From NCBI GenBank assembly GCA_017311315.1, contig CM029632.1:17576031-17640030 (forward strand): a DNA stretch of 64,000 nucleotides. Reading direction: 5' to 3'. Each line of letters opens with the position of its first letter. Position 1 is the first letter of the stretch. Positions 53,627 through 64,000 of this stretch are shown here, one piece after another. This DNA is from Dendrocalamus latiflorus (lineage: Eukaryota > Streptophyta > Magnoliopsida > Poales > Poaceae). The translations under genes were made by a program, and so were the position numbers. The notes under the pieces were generated by a model. It made no database searches. It had not been told where the DNA came from and saw nothing but the letters and a program-made list of their open reading frames with translations.

Positions 53627-55348
53627 AAACTGAAAACACATGCTCCTCCCATTGTCGTGAGGAAACAACTGCAGAAGACAACTCAGAACTCAACGGCTGC
53701 ATAAATGTACTGGACTCGATAGATTTTGTGAGAGAATCAGAGAACTAAAACCCAGGGCAAAAAAAGATAGGAAATTATCAACCCAGAGCAAAAAAAAAAA
53801 AAGATAAAAGTTATCTGACTAATTCAAGCTTATGGCCTAGTCTACTAATTTGCTCCTTCTAAGAACCCTAAAGCTTTTCTGTATCTGTTGCACATCAGTT
53901 GATGTGTATTCTCTTTTTTTATTATTGCATCAGGATGCTAATTGGCTAGTAGGTTTTTTTTGTAACCTCGTATTGTACATGAATCTATGCGGTTTATATA
54001 TTGTCCATATACTGTACTACTTTACTGATTCAGTTTATGCTATGTGAGATCTGTGCTTGGACATATCTAGTTATCTGCGGTGCTGGTAGCTGATGCTGGC
54101 GCTCATGTGCTAGCATGAATCCAATCATAAAACAGGTGAACTACAAATAGTGAGACCAATTGGTGAAGTAATGAGTGATGATATTAATACTGGTGAAGTG
54201 AAAGTGATGATATCTGTACTGTTGAAGGAAGAACAATGGGCTCCACATGTGGGTTCCTTCTCCCTGTGGATTCTTGGTCGGCTGTCAGTTTGTTAGACGT
54301 AACCATCTGCGAGCTGTTTCAGTCATCTAGTGTTGCGCACCAACGTACACCCGTTTTGTATTTTTCCCACTCATCAGTACTTGGAAAATGATGGTGCTTT
54401 GCTGCATATGCTATAGTAAATCCTTATCTTCAGATCATGATACTGATCAATTTTATTACAAAATAATTTGCAAAGGAATACAGAATTATGTAAGTAACTA
54501 TACTACTTATTACTAGCAGTAGAATACTAAAATCAACTGAATTGCGTTTCATCAATGGATCTTTTAGTACCTGAACATGATGATTAGTCTATCTTGGCAA
54601 TCGAATCGTTCTTTTTTTTTTCTTTTTGAGAGGAAGCAAACCAATAACTCAAGCGGTTGCGAGCTTGAAGTGGTTAGTGGTTAGTACGATACGCCAAACA
54701 AGTGTGATGCAGTGGGTTCTTTTCCCTGGTAACTTGGTAGTACATAAAGAAAAATAATCACATACAATTTTGATCGGTACAACCGAATTTAATATACTTT
54801 TTACTAAAAAATCATATCATTTAAAAGTTAGTTACTACAGATAGTATAAATATAAACAACTTTAAGATTAAAAGAGGCCGACCCGTCACCCAACCCAACA
54901 GTTCCGATCCGGTCCAGGCACGCCTCTTTGCCTCCACTCAAATTGCCCTGCTGTCACGGCTACTCCTAGCATCTAGCACCCAATGACTACAAAAGAGAAG
55001 CACGATTAGCAAGCATGAGAAAGACATACCTGAAATCACAAGATAATAATGCCGTGGAAGATAATGGGCGTCCAATTACGGCATTTTAATTAAAAAAATT
55101 GCGACCGGGTAAATCACGTGTATTCTAATCAACCAACCATCTCTGTTATTATAAAAGCGCTTGGGCTTCCATTTGTTAGCACTCCTACGTAATCCTTGAA
55201 AAATTGCTGCAGATAGATGCAAATAAAAATACTAGTGATGCAAATAAAAATTTCCATGTCTGCCATGTTCTCATCATCTGTATGTGGCTAAAGATTGCAC
55301 TAGTGATCTCATTAAGGCAAGTTATTGGTGATCTATTCGATTAAGGAA
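53627..55348. other. 3' untranslated region and intergenic sequence
   Basis: The bHLH 3' untranslated region probably occupies the first few hundred bases. Beyond that no gene, repeat pair or recognised element is visible. Confidence 0.45.
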
Positions 55349-56975
55349 TATTAAACAACTATGATGATAATGTTTGTGAGGTAATGGCAGGGGCCCGTCG
55401 ACCTCAACAAGGCAAGATGGCGTGCGGCGATAAAAAACCATTAGCTGATGTATAGTATTACTTGTCCTTAAGTGGAGCATGCTAAGTGAACTCTTTTAAA
55501 ACCACATGGCAGGCTAAGTGAAAACTTTTTTATTACACTAAGGCTTAGTACTGATTTTTGCAAGAAAAAACATATCTATACATTTTCCAAAAAAAAAGGG
55601 AAGAAGAACAACATAGAAAATATCCATCTTTACCAATGGTGTGCCTTAACATTTTTTTTAATTTCAGACAGTAAAAACTGAAATGAAATACTCTGGAGTA
55701 TGCTTTGATACTTTTGCTTTCTTGATGTTCATCTAAGCTCTATCTTACTACATACAAATAGTTCTAGAAAGCAACCAACATAACACCTGCAAATAACCAC
55801 ACAAATTACATATCATTTTTAACATATGAATCTCCAATACATACAGCATGGACTCTTCACAATGCTTCTAGCTTTTTCCTGGGGAAGAATTGCTTGTGGC
55901 TGTAGCATTGTGGCTTATAAATTGCAACTTTGTTTACCACGCAAAAGACCAGCAACAACAAATGTGACATGGAGACAACTATGATGATAACGTTTGTGAG
56001 GTAATGGCTGGGCCCGTCAACCTCAACAAGGCAAGATGGCATGCGGCGACAAAAAACCATTAGCTACTTTATAGTATTACTTTTCATCAACATATCTTAT
56101 ATACTAAGTTTAAGATACACTCGTGGTTCATTCTAACTAAAAATGTTACAAAAAATTTTGAGAAAATTTCTACAAGTATTTCATGATTTACTCCAACTAT
56201 ATATAAAATTTTAAGTCCAATTTCATTCTATGTTAAGAGCAAAAAAAAAAGGAGAGAAAATTCCGATAAAATTGAACTATTAACGTTTGTTAGACTTTCT
56301 CTTTTTTGTTACTGCCAACATATAATGAATCTGAATATGAAGTTTTATACATAATTAAAGTAAGTTTAGACGTATATGTATAAATTTTCTCAGAATGTTT
56401 TGTGACTTTTTAGTTGAAGTACACTGCAAGTACACCCTAAATTTGAGTGCATAAGATATGTTACCATACTTCTCCTTAAGTGGAGCATGCTAAGTGAACT
56501 CTTTTAACAACCACATGGCAGGCTAAATGAAAACTCTTTATTACACTAAGGTTTAGTACTGATTCTTGCAAAAAAAAATATCTATACATTTTCCAAAAAT
56601 TATATATATATATATATATAAGGAAGAACTACATAGAAAAGATCCATCTTTACCAATGGTGTACCTTAACAATTTTTAATTTCAAACATAAAAACTAAAA
56701 AAAAATACTCTGGAGTATGCTTTGATATTTTTGCTTTCTTGATGTTCACTAAGCTCTATCTTACTTACGTACAAATAGTTCTAGAAAGCAACCAACATAA
56801 CACCTGCAAATAACCACAAGATTACTATATCATTTTTACATATGAATATCTAATACATACAGCATGAACTCTCGCATGCTTGTAGCTTTTCCTTGAGGGA
56901 AGAATTGCTTGTGGCTTATAAATTGCAACTTTGTATAACACGCAACAGGCAACAACAACAAATGAGACCTACAAC
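55349..56975. repeat. Tandem duplication, unit about 620 bp, second copy interrupted
   Basis: Copy A (55349-55975) and copy B (55973-56087 plus 56468-56975) share their full order of words, from actatgatgataa through ttaagtggagcatgc to ggaagaattgcttgtggc, at roughly 90% identity. Copy B is split by a MITE at 56088-56467. Copy A has an extra gctgtagcattgtgg segment and copy B an AT dinucleotide expansion (about 56600-56621). No coding content. Confidence 0.85.
56088..56467. mobile_element. MITE within tandem-repeat copy B, about 380 bp
   Basis: The ends are inverted repeats (aacatatcttata at left; the right complement begins aacatatcttatgcact) extending about 35 bp with mismatches. Comparison with uninterrupted copy A shows the empty site and suggests a degenerate 9-10-bp duplication (attacttttc versus atacttctcc), consistent with a Mutator-like MITE. 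Confidence 0.75.
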
Positions 56976-57279
56976 TGATGGAAACAAATTCCATGGACGG
57001 AGCCCAAATCCCACCTCTAGAGGCCCTCCCTAGGATTGTGACATCTGTCAGAAGCACTAATCTTGGAAACTCTAGGCTCCTACCTCGATGCCACCTATTG
57101 GCCGCCAGATCTCGTCGGAGACCACACAACCAGAGATGAAACGTCGCCACCTCCCCTTTTTCCTCGTCCACCACTGTGTAGCACCTACAACCACTTCCTA
57201 CAGAAATAGAAGCAATCGGCGTACTCAGCCTAGAACTGCACCCACGTGAACGTAGGGGTCAGCGAGGTTAGCGAGGATG

Positions 57280-57690
57280 CTAGTGACGAGGGGGAGGGTG
57301 GGGTGGTGGGGCGTGGGTGGGGTCACCAGTGAGGCCAAGGTCACTGGGCAGGTGGCCGCAGGGCAAGGCTCGCGCCCATAGCCACCGGATCTGCTGCATT
57401 GTCCTAGTGCTGATGGACTCCATTAGAGATGAGGGGGATGATGAGGTTGTGCACGTCAATCTGCACACTACGGCTGGAGTCGAGGAACACGCGCACTGTT
57501 GCATGGCGTAGGTTGGGAAGCACTGGGCGGTGAGGTTGCTCTTGGGTGCGGCGGGCGGCAAGAGGAGCTGGGGGTTGGGGTAGGAGGCGGTGGAAGGAGG
57601 GGACAAGGAGAGGAGGAGGAGGATGGGTAGGAGGTGGTGGCGCTTCATCTCCAGCGATGTGGACAATGTGCATAGGGCAAGGAGGTACAT
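57280..57690 (-). pseudogene. Unrecognised ORF with signal-peptide-like start, possible gene fragment
   Basis: On the minus strand an ATG at 57648 opens MKRHHLLPILLLLSLS, a good secretory signal, followed by a proline-rich stretch and NLTAQCFPTYA. The frame then becomes Cys/Ser-rich and low in sense, while the overlapping frame reads ATVRVFLDSSRSVQIDVHNL, which looks more protein-like. This suggests a frameshift near 57505. No family is recognised. It may be a captured or decayed gene piece, or chance. Confidence 0.3.
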
Positions 57691-58043
57691 AGGGAAGGAG
57701 GAGATGATGTATTTTCAAGATTTGCGCGGTGTCACGTGGCAAAATCCAGAGGAGGGCCTTTAGTGAAGGGGTTCTAGGCCCTCCCCTGAGAATTTTCTTC
57801 CTACAATGATTGGCCATGAGCTTCCACTCAAACTCTCTTTATTGAAAGCTTTGCTCCTTCCTATGATTAGCATCCCCCACCCTACTCTTTCATCTACTAC
57901 TATGCTACCGGTACCAATTATCAACACCTTCCCTTGAGAGTCTTATATTTTGTGTCTATGTGAGACTTCCGATTACCTTTCCATTTCCAAGAATTCCATT
58001 TAGCATAATAGCAAGGCACACCAGGCTTCTCACCAGACATCAA

Positions 58044-58618
58044 ATGGCAGTCAGGGGCTCTTGCCATCACCCTTCTTCCTCCATGCCCATCCGCCCAAGA
58101 TTTGGCACAAGGAAGGCAACCTTAAAATTCTGCACTTCTGCTCATGGCTGCAATTCATCACACCTCTCCTTCACTGCAACAGCTAACAAGAAGGTACATG
58201 TACTGATATACACTTGCATGTGTGCATGATCCAAGGAGGTATCTGGAGACTGACTCTCTCCTATTTTAATTGCTAGGTGTTCGAAGACCAATTGAGAGGG
58301 ATCGTGTGCTACAGAGATGAGAATGGAGAGCTGGTCTGCGAAGGGTACGACGAAGGCCCGAGGCTCGGAATGCGGTTGCCGGAGAAGGCCTGCTTTCCAT
58401 GGTAAGAAGAATCATCTGAATATTTTCTTTGTATGTTGGCAGGAGAAAGAACAGGACGTTTCCTGATGAAAATTCTACTGTGTGATCGAACTTCCTTTGT
58501 GTTGTGAAATAGGCCTGTGGGAGTTCAGGTCACCGATTTCATCCAGCTGGCGACGCTTCCGGTCTTCGAGGATTCCGATGTTCTTCAGTTCAGGAATGAT
58601 CAGAAGAGGCAGCTCTGA
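58044..58618 (+). CDS. Small three-exon gene, unknown function, possible organelle targeting
   Basis: Exons 58044-58193, 58277-58401 and 58513-58618 join through GT-AG introns (phase 0, then phase 2) into a 126-residue protein. I chose the ATG at 58044 (MAVRGSCHHPSSSMP); an in-frame ATG at 57960 would add 28 residues. The first 45 residues are rich in Ser, Arg, His and Thr and poor in acids, which fits a chloroplast or mitochondrial transit peptide. The conserved-looking core begins VFEDQLRGIVCYRDENGELV, with GYDEGPRLGMRLPEKACFPW across the second splice, and ends DVLQFRNDQKRQL. I do not recognise a named domain. Clean splice sites and an unbroken frame over three exons support a real gene. 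Function unknown. Confidence 0.8.
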
Positions 58619-59884
58619 ACAAGGAATTGATCATGTAAGGGTAGTTGTGTAATGTCTAGGCTGCTCGTGCAAGAATAATTGCAAGCACAGCATGTATGTG
58701 TAGTGCTGCGCTTAAGTACCCGTATAGTTTAATTCCTCCTGTTTTGTCTGAGAATTTTGGTCTAGTTACTGCTGTAGTACTGTACTCTGTACAAAGTATG
58801 GTTAATTTTCAGCTCAGCACCCTGTGTTTCATCCAAAGTACTTCTGTTTCGTTGTAACACAGAAGCACTTGTAAGATGGTGAACTTGTTTGTACATAAGT
58901 ACTTCCGAAAGGGTGGGATTGTTTATACTACTTTTGCCGCTGAAAAGAGAGCAAAGGAGATCTGAATATCTGATTTGATTTGCAATCCATTGCAATGTGT
59001 GATTTCTAAGCTCTGGTCGTCTGATTCTCATCGGACCGGGAATAACAAATATTGTACCAGAGCTACAGTTGGCAATGACATCGCTCATGGAATTGCTCGG
59101 CAAATTAGTTAAGAGATGTGTTCAATTTTGACTAACGATCAACAGATTGGCGCCCATTATTAATTAATCAATTAATTAACGAAGCTCTTTCGTATGCCTA
59201 TGTGGGTCTGAAGCTGGAGATTCTGTGTAGGTCGGCATCTTTGGAGACATTCAGAGTCTCAGTATCCTCTTTTTCATACCATGTCGTCATCAATTATCAG
59301 ATTCAGGAACAAATTTTAGTAGGCTTTATAAAACAGTTTATGTCATTATAGAAGTCCATCCAACATCTCGAACCATAAAACTAGATATTTGACCTTCGAA
59401 CAGTTTAGTAGGCTTTATAAAACAGTTTCATATTGGCTTCTAAAAATTACTTTTCTACAGTAAATGACTCTTGTTTAACTTTCAAACGGAGTGTCTTTTC
59501 AATACGGGGTTTACAAGTCGATTGTAGTAGTAATTTTATTTATATCGGTTAAAATCGCACGCATGTGTCTCTTTCTCCGAGCTTCTCTACAAGTTGTTTG
59601 GATGCATGAATTCGGTACTTGTACGGAAAATTCTGCGTTCCAAATAAAACTGACTGATGCTATATACATGTCCATGGGCTATTCTGATTCGATTAGATCC
59701 CGGCACAAACAAAACTTACTGACACTGGGCGTACATAGCTACACAGGGCAAGCACGCAACTAAGCACGTAATTGAACACCTCCCTGAAACGCAGTAACTA
59801 GTAATTAACCGCTGCATTGATGAGATTTACACATAGTAATACAACATATCAGACACTGGCACACTGAGATCACAACAAATCATA
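58619..59884. other. 3' untranslated and intergenic sequence
   Basis: No further gene. The stretch holds the duplicated 25-bp segment and 64-bp insert described separately (59315-59428). Confidence 0.5.
59315..59428. repeat. 25-bp direct repeats around a 64-bp insert
   Basis: The segment at 59315-59339 (beginning tttagtaggctttataaa) recurs exactly at 59404-59428. The 64 bp between them (59340-59403) closely match part of the PME intron around 61085-61137, sharing tctcgaaccataaaa and gatatttgaccttcgaac. Confidence 0.8.
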
Positions 59885-60579
59885 TCAGATGCCGTCGTCG
59901 TAGGGGAAGGAGGTGGCGGCGAGCCACTCGTCGCCGGAGATGAAGTTGTCCACGGAGAACTGGGCCGCCTCGTCGTAGCCCATCTCGTGGACGCCGGCCC
60001 AGCCCACGCGCCCGTCCGTGCCGGCGCCCAGCCCGACGTTCCCGTACTCGCCGAAGTACACCGTGTCGCCGCGGCCGGCCTCCGCGCCGGGCCACTCGGC
60101 CCACCCGGCCCGGTCCACAAGAGGGCCCAGGTATGACTCCATCACCACCGCCCGCGCGTACGCTCCCCAGGGGCGCCCGAGGAAGGTGCTCGTGCTGACG
60201 TTGCTGGCGAGCAGCTCTGGCGCGGCGGCCACCGTGCAGTTGTGCACGGAGAAGCCGGTGTCCTCGTTGGGGTCGTCGCGGGCCTGCGCCGTGAGCACGT
60301 TGGACTGGCCCGGGAGCGGGTCCCTGGCGACGAGGGCGCAGGCCTGGAGCACGGCGGCGGCGTTGCCGAAGACGAGGTCCACGGTGCCGGAGACGGCGCA
60401 CTCGCGGTAGAACTGGCGGAACGAGTGCGCGTAGAGCGCGTCCTGGTGGCCGTCGATGCCGCAGCGGTAGGCGGCCGCCAGGTCCGCGTTGACGCACAGC
60501 GCCACCGCCTGCCCCTTGGCCGCTCCCGCCGTGTTGCGGAACGTGATGTCGCGCGCCAGGAACCCCTCGCCGGACACGC

Positions 60580-62062
60580 CTGCATGCATGCATGCACACA
60601 TGAGAGGGTTATTGCACGTCTGATCAATTAATCCTAGCCGTTAAATTTGCAATGATCACTGATTGCTATCCGTTATAGACCGCAAGATCGACAGTTGACG
60701 ACAGGTAGGTCCTACTCCTCGTGGCGAAAAGAAGAGGTGTTTTGCCAGTGAGTGCTCGTCGAATTGGCAAGATAAGCTAGCTAGGCACCAACCAAACGTT
60801 CACATTCTGACAAGTGACAGCCATGTCGATCTAGGCTAAAAGCTGTGCAGGTCCATGGGCACGTTTCAGATCTTAGTGCCAACCGACGAAGAAGATGGAT
60901 AGATTGGAGCGCTTGCAGATGCACGTGATCGATCAGCAGGCGAAATATGTGACTCACACCTCTCGAGTCTACTCTGGAGTCTGGACCCCTGCATGCATGC
61001 AGCCATGCTCCCACGGTATGGTCATTACCCATGCATGATGTGTTATATTTTAGGAAAAACCCCATACAACACTCGAACTTTACTTAAAAGTCCATCTAAC
61101 GTCTCGAACCATAAAATCAGATATTTGACCTTCGAACTTTGCAATCCACTTCAAATAACATCATGGTCCAGTTTCTAGATGATGGTATTATCTACATGAC
61201 GCGATAAGTGAAGAGTTTTACTATGTAGGATAACACGCCGGTCAAATTTATGTGAATGGCAGGTGAGACTCACATGGTCTCTCCCTAATCGAAACAGAGA
61301 GAGCGAACTACAAAGAGCGGTGGCCATGGAAGCATGACTAGGAGCTCGGTAGGCAAGAAGCCATTGTGAGTCCCATATGTCATTGATCTAATTTAGCCAG
61401 CGTGCCATCTTACGTAACAAAATTGTCCATTCATCATATCATGCAGATAATACCACCATACAAAATTAGAATAGGATATTATTTGAATAGGATTGTAAAC
61501 TTTGAACGGTCAAATGTATGATTTTATAGTTTAAATGCTAAAGGGACTATGAAGTAAAATTAGAGTCCGTGTAAACTTATTCCTATATTTTACTAGTATC
61601 ACCTGCTCGGACGGTCAGAAGCTACACGTCGTCACTGAACGCAGTGACACGGCCGCTATGCATCGAGTGATGCATCCAGTGCACGTACACTGCATGGCGC
61701 ATGCGTCAAACGTGCATGGCAACAAAGCTCACGGGGCAGGGGCGTAGCCAGGGAGGCCCAAGCCTCGGGCCTAGTCCACTAAAGTGCATTGGGTTTAGTC
61801 TATTTTTTTTATTAGCTACAATGTTAATTAGTGAGTTATTTTTGTCTGGGCCTCGGGTGACCCAAGTCCGAGCTCTGCCCCTGCTCACGGGATAGAGCAA
61901 TGTAGCGACCGGCCTGACATCCTGACAACCACTATTATGTACTCCAGTAGTAGCAACTAGCAAGAGATGCTTCACACTTTGCGAGGTGACTGCAGGTGAA
62001 TGCATGCACCACGCAGTATGGGGTAAAGATTAACAACGTAGAGAGAGATGTTAATTAATTAC
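60580..62062 (-). other. Intron of the pectin methylesterase gene
   Basis: Donor CCGTCG|GTAATT (62062) and acceptor GCATGCAG|GC (60580). It contains a hAT-type MITE (61736-61883) and, at about 61050-61150, sequence related to the 64-bp insert at 59340. Confidence 0.85.
61736..61883. mobile_element. hAT-type MITE in the PME intron, about 148 bp
   Basis: Left end caggggcgtagccaggga and right end ctctgcccctg are inverted repeats of the CAGGGGC type. The 8-bp duplication ctcacggg flanks it exactly (61728-61735 and 61884-61891), as expected for hAT elements. Confidence 0.88.
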
Positions 62063-63173
62063 CGACGGTGGCGGTGCGGAAGGTGGTCCAGCCGTCGGCG
62101 AAGCTGCGGCTGCCTGTGATGACCGTCAATTCACGGCCCTCCCCTACCAGCGCGATGTTCGTCTTGTACGGTGGCACCTCCACGTTCTCCTCGTACGTCC
62201 CGGCCTTCACCCGGATCACCGTCCTCGCGTCGCTGTTGTTCGGCGCCGCCGCCACCGCCTCCCCCACCGTCCGGAAGTTCCCCGTCCCGTCCTTCGCCAC
62301 CGTGATCACCTGCTGGTCATCACCATTGCCGCTGTCATCCCCGTTTCCGTTGTCGTCTCCATCACCGCTGTTGTCGCCGTCGCCGTCCTGGAGCAGCCGC
62401 CGGTTGTGGTGAATAATCTTGGCCACGGCAGCAGCAAAGCTAGCTTCCGACCCGCCGCCGCCGCGGCGGGCGACGAGGGAGAGCGAGTTGGAGACGTGCT
62501 CGTACGCGTCGTCGAGGGAGAAGAGCAGGCCGTCCATCCGCGGGGCCGGACGCGCCGGCCAGCCCGTCGAGGCAGGTGGCCTTGTTGGTGAGCGCCGCCG
62601 CGAGGTGCGCGCGGACGGCGAGAAGGCCCTCGCCGGGGGACGCGAGGAGCAAGGCAGAGCGCGAGAGGGAGTCGAGCGTCGCCGCGTGGAGCTCGAGGCA
62701 GTCCTGCGCCGCGCCGCGGCGCAGCGGCGGCGCGCCCGAAGGGGAGGACGACGACGGGGGCGAGAGCGTGGAGGAGAGCACGGGGGAGAGGGACGAGACC
62801 GCGGAGAGCGCGCCGCGGAGCGAGGCGAGCGCCACGGAGAGGATATTCGGGGGAGGGAGGGGGACGGAGATGTACGACGCCGCGAGCTGGGCGGCGGCGG
62901 CGTCGAGGTGCGCGGCCGCCGACGCGAGGCAGGAGACCAGGGTGCGGGGTCGTGTGGCAGATAGCATGAACGGTGGCCGCCGGCGGGGCAACGGCCTTGG
63001 CGGCGTGGCGGTGGTGCTTGTGGCGGTGGCAATGGGTTGTGGTGGCGGTGGTGAGGAGGAGGAGGAGGACGACGACGACGAGGAGGGGTGGCGAGAGCGC
63101 CGCCATGGCGAGCGGAGAGAATGTGAGCTAGTATGTAGGAGTGAACCGAGTGAGCTAGTATGGAAGAATATAA

Positions 63174-63183
63174 CTATATAAGG
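63174..63183 (-). promoter_or_regulatory. Possible TATA box of the PME gene
   Basis: The minus strand reads CCTTATATAG about 70 bp upstream of the ATG, giving a short leader of about 35-40 nt. Confidence 0.45.
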
Positions 63184-63422
63184 TTATAAGGTTGTGAATT
63201 GTGATGCGTTGTGCACCCGAATTTTTTCTATTTTAGCCCTTTTTTTAAAATATTCACATTTAGACCCCTGATAGTTTTAATTCCGTTTTTGGACCCAGAG
63301 GTCGGAGCCGTGACCCACGGCGCCGAGGTAACACGTCTCGGCGCCGTGGTCCATGGCTCCGAGGTCGCATGCCCACTCCAGCCTGGTGGCCTGCGTGGCG
63401 CTGACGTGGCAGCACCTCGGCG

Positions 63423-63525
63423 CCGTGGGCCGTGGCGCCGAGCTCGGAGCCGTGGGTCGTGGCGCCGAGCTCGGAGCCGTAAATCGTGGCGCCGAGCTGC
63501 CTGCCACGTGGCGCCGAGCTCCCTG
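63423..63525. repeat. GC-rich minisatellite, 27-bp unit
   Basis: Three full units (63423, 63450, 63477) and one partial copy share cgtggcgccgagct. Related ggcgccg words extend the region leftward to about 63300. Long frames across it on both strands are composition artefacts. Confidence 0.8.
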
Positions 63526-63559
63526 CCACGTCTGCAAACACTCGGCGTCTAGGGTTTGC

Positions 63560-64000
63560 ACCGATCAGGCTTTACGTTGTCGCAAAAAGAATTACTAGTT
63601 GTATGTTTATTTTGATTATTTAATTATAGTAATATTATGTAATATATTTATTTAATTTTAGTAATAATATGTAATATATTTATTTATTTATAGAGAGAAA
63701 AAAATACGACATATGTTTTGAAAATTCGTTATGTTGCAGATGATACATGTAGGAAATTTTTGTAGATTTTTTTAAAATATTATGGTACGTTGGTAATGGT
63801 TTTTGAAACATAAAATTTTCTCCACAATTTAATGAATTTTTTTTTAGCACAAATGTGATATGAACAATTAGACGAAATGAACGAAAGTGATATTGAACAC
63901 GTGGGAATGAGTGCAGGAACTGTAATGATTATAAGTTTTGTTAATTTTGTAGTTGTGAATTACAAAACAATCTGATAAAATTGTAAAACAAGTTTATGTT
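63560..64000. other. AT-rich intergenic sequence
   Basis: No gene or recognisable element; a short taatatgtaatatatttattta motif is repeated around 63635-63692. Confidence 0.5.

Larger units (their letters stand above)
59885..63106 (-). pseudogene. PMEI-pectin methylesterase (type I), prodomain frameshifted
   Basis: Exons 63106-62063 and 60579-59885 flank a 1483-bp GT-AG intron in phase 1. The frame opens with a signal peptide (MAALSPPLLVVVVLLLLL) and the PMEI start ICHTTPHP, then is lost near 62934-62945. It resumes in a second frame through the inhibitor-like prodomain (SCLASAAAHLDAAAAQL to NKATCLDGLAG) and is lost again near 62541-62548. A third frame carries MDGLLFSLDDAYEHVSNSL, an Asp/Gly-rich linker and the esterase domain. 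Catalytic signatures are intact: GTYEENVEV, GQAVAL, GHQDALY, GTVDLVFG and LGRPW. Such enzymes demethylate cell-wall pectin after the prodomain is removed. The gene would be normal in size (about 578 residues) but for two 1-nt shifts. It is either a recent pseudogene or carries assembly errors in GC-rich DNA. Confidence 0.85.

Noticed and set aside
62306..63106. Continuous 266-codon frame from the PME start codon
   Set aside because: Only its first 55 residues or so make sense as signal peptide and PMEI start. The remainder is an arginine/proline-rich out-of-frame reading of the prodomain.
1..64000. CRISPR arrays, bacterial operons, rRNA genes and tRNA genes
   Set aside because: None seen. 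The only tRNA-like signals are LTR primer sites; the tandem repeats lack spacer structure. A tRNA scan was not possible here, so a single tRNA gene could have been missed.

Overview
The window is nuclear DNA of a grass (Poaceae). The evidence is four multi-exon plant genes with GT-AG introns, grass-type L1 LINEs whose 3' ends carry the usual tail, Ty3/gypsy and Ty1/copia LTR retrotransposons, and many small MITEs with TAA/TTA, 8-bp or longer target-site duplications. There are no operons, CRISPR arrays or bacterial signals. The species cannot be fixed from the sequence alone. Genes occupy little of the 64 kb; most of it is nested transposable elements.

Layout. 1-3286: decayed LTR-retrotransposon-like sequence. 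3290-3574: Tourist/Harbinger-type MITE. 4853-10458: near full-length L1 LINE on the minus strand with an 18-bp target-site duplication, an open ORF2 and a frameshifted ORF1. 12521-13170: 5'-truncated LINE on the plus strand. 14180-15120: decayed Ty1/copia pre-integrase/integrase fragment. 16931-19180 (minus): two-exon group VII ERF transcription factor gene with the MCGG N-degron start. 19478-22780: old, short Ty3/gypsy element with degenerate LTRs. 23259-25330: decayed LINE. 27199-28701: Harbinger-like Pack-type element that carries a piece of a ribose-5-phosphate isomerase B-like (DRT102-like) gene. 29279-30882: three MITE-like elements. 34381-45303: young gag-only Ty3/gypsy retrotransposon with 3.9-kb LTRs and a 5-bp duplication.

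The right-hand part is gene-richer. 47390-53626 (plus): nine-exon bHLH gene of the UNE12/LRL type with a leader intron. 58044-58618 (plus): small three-exon gene of unknown function. 59885-63106 (minus): PMEI-pectin methylesterase gene whose prodomain is broken by two frameshifts. Between them lies a tandem duplication interrupted by a MITE (55349-56975). The window ends in a GC-rich minisatellite and AT-rich sequence.

The genes do not form a pathway. The ERF is expected to act in oxygen-sensing/hypoxia responses, the bHLH in growth or root-hair-type programmes, and the PME in cell-wall pectin. The most unusual items are the gag-only element, which has lost everything from the protease active site to the integrase C-terminus but keeps an extra upstream ORF, and the Pack-type element with its captured RpiB-like fragment. 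All coordinates and alignments were read by eye; no search was run.
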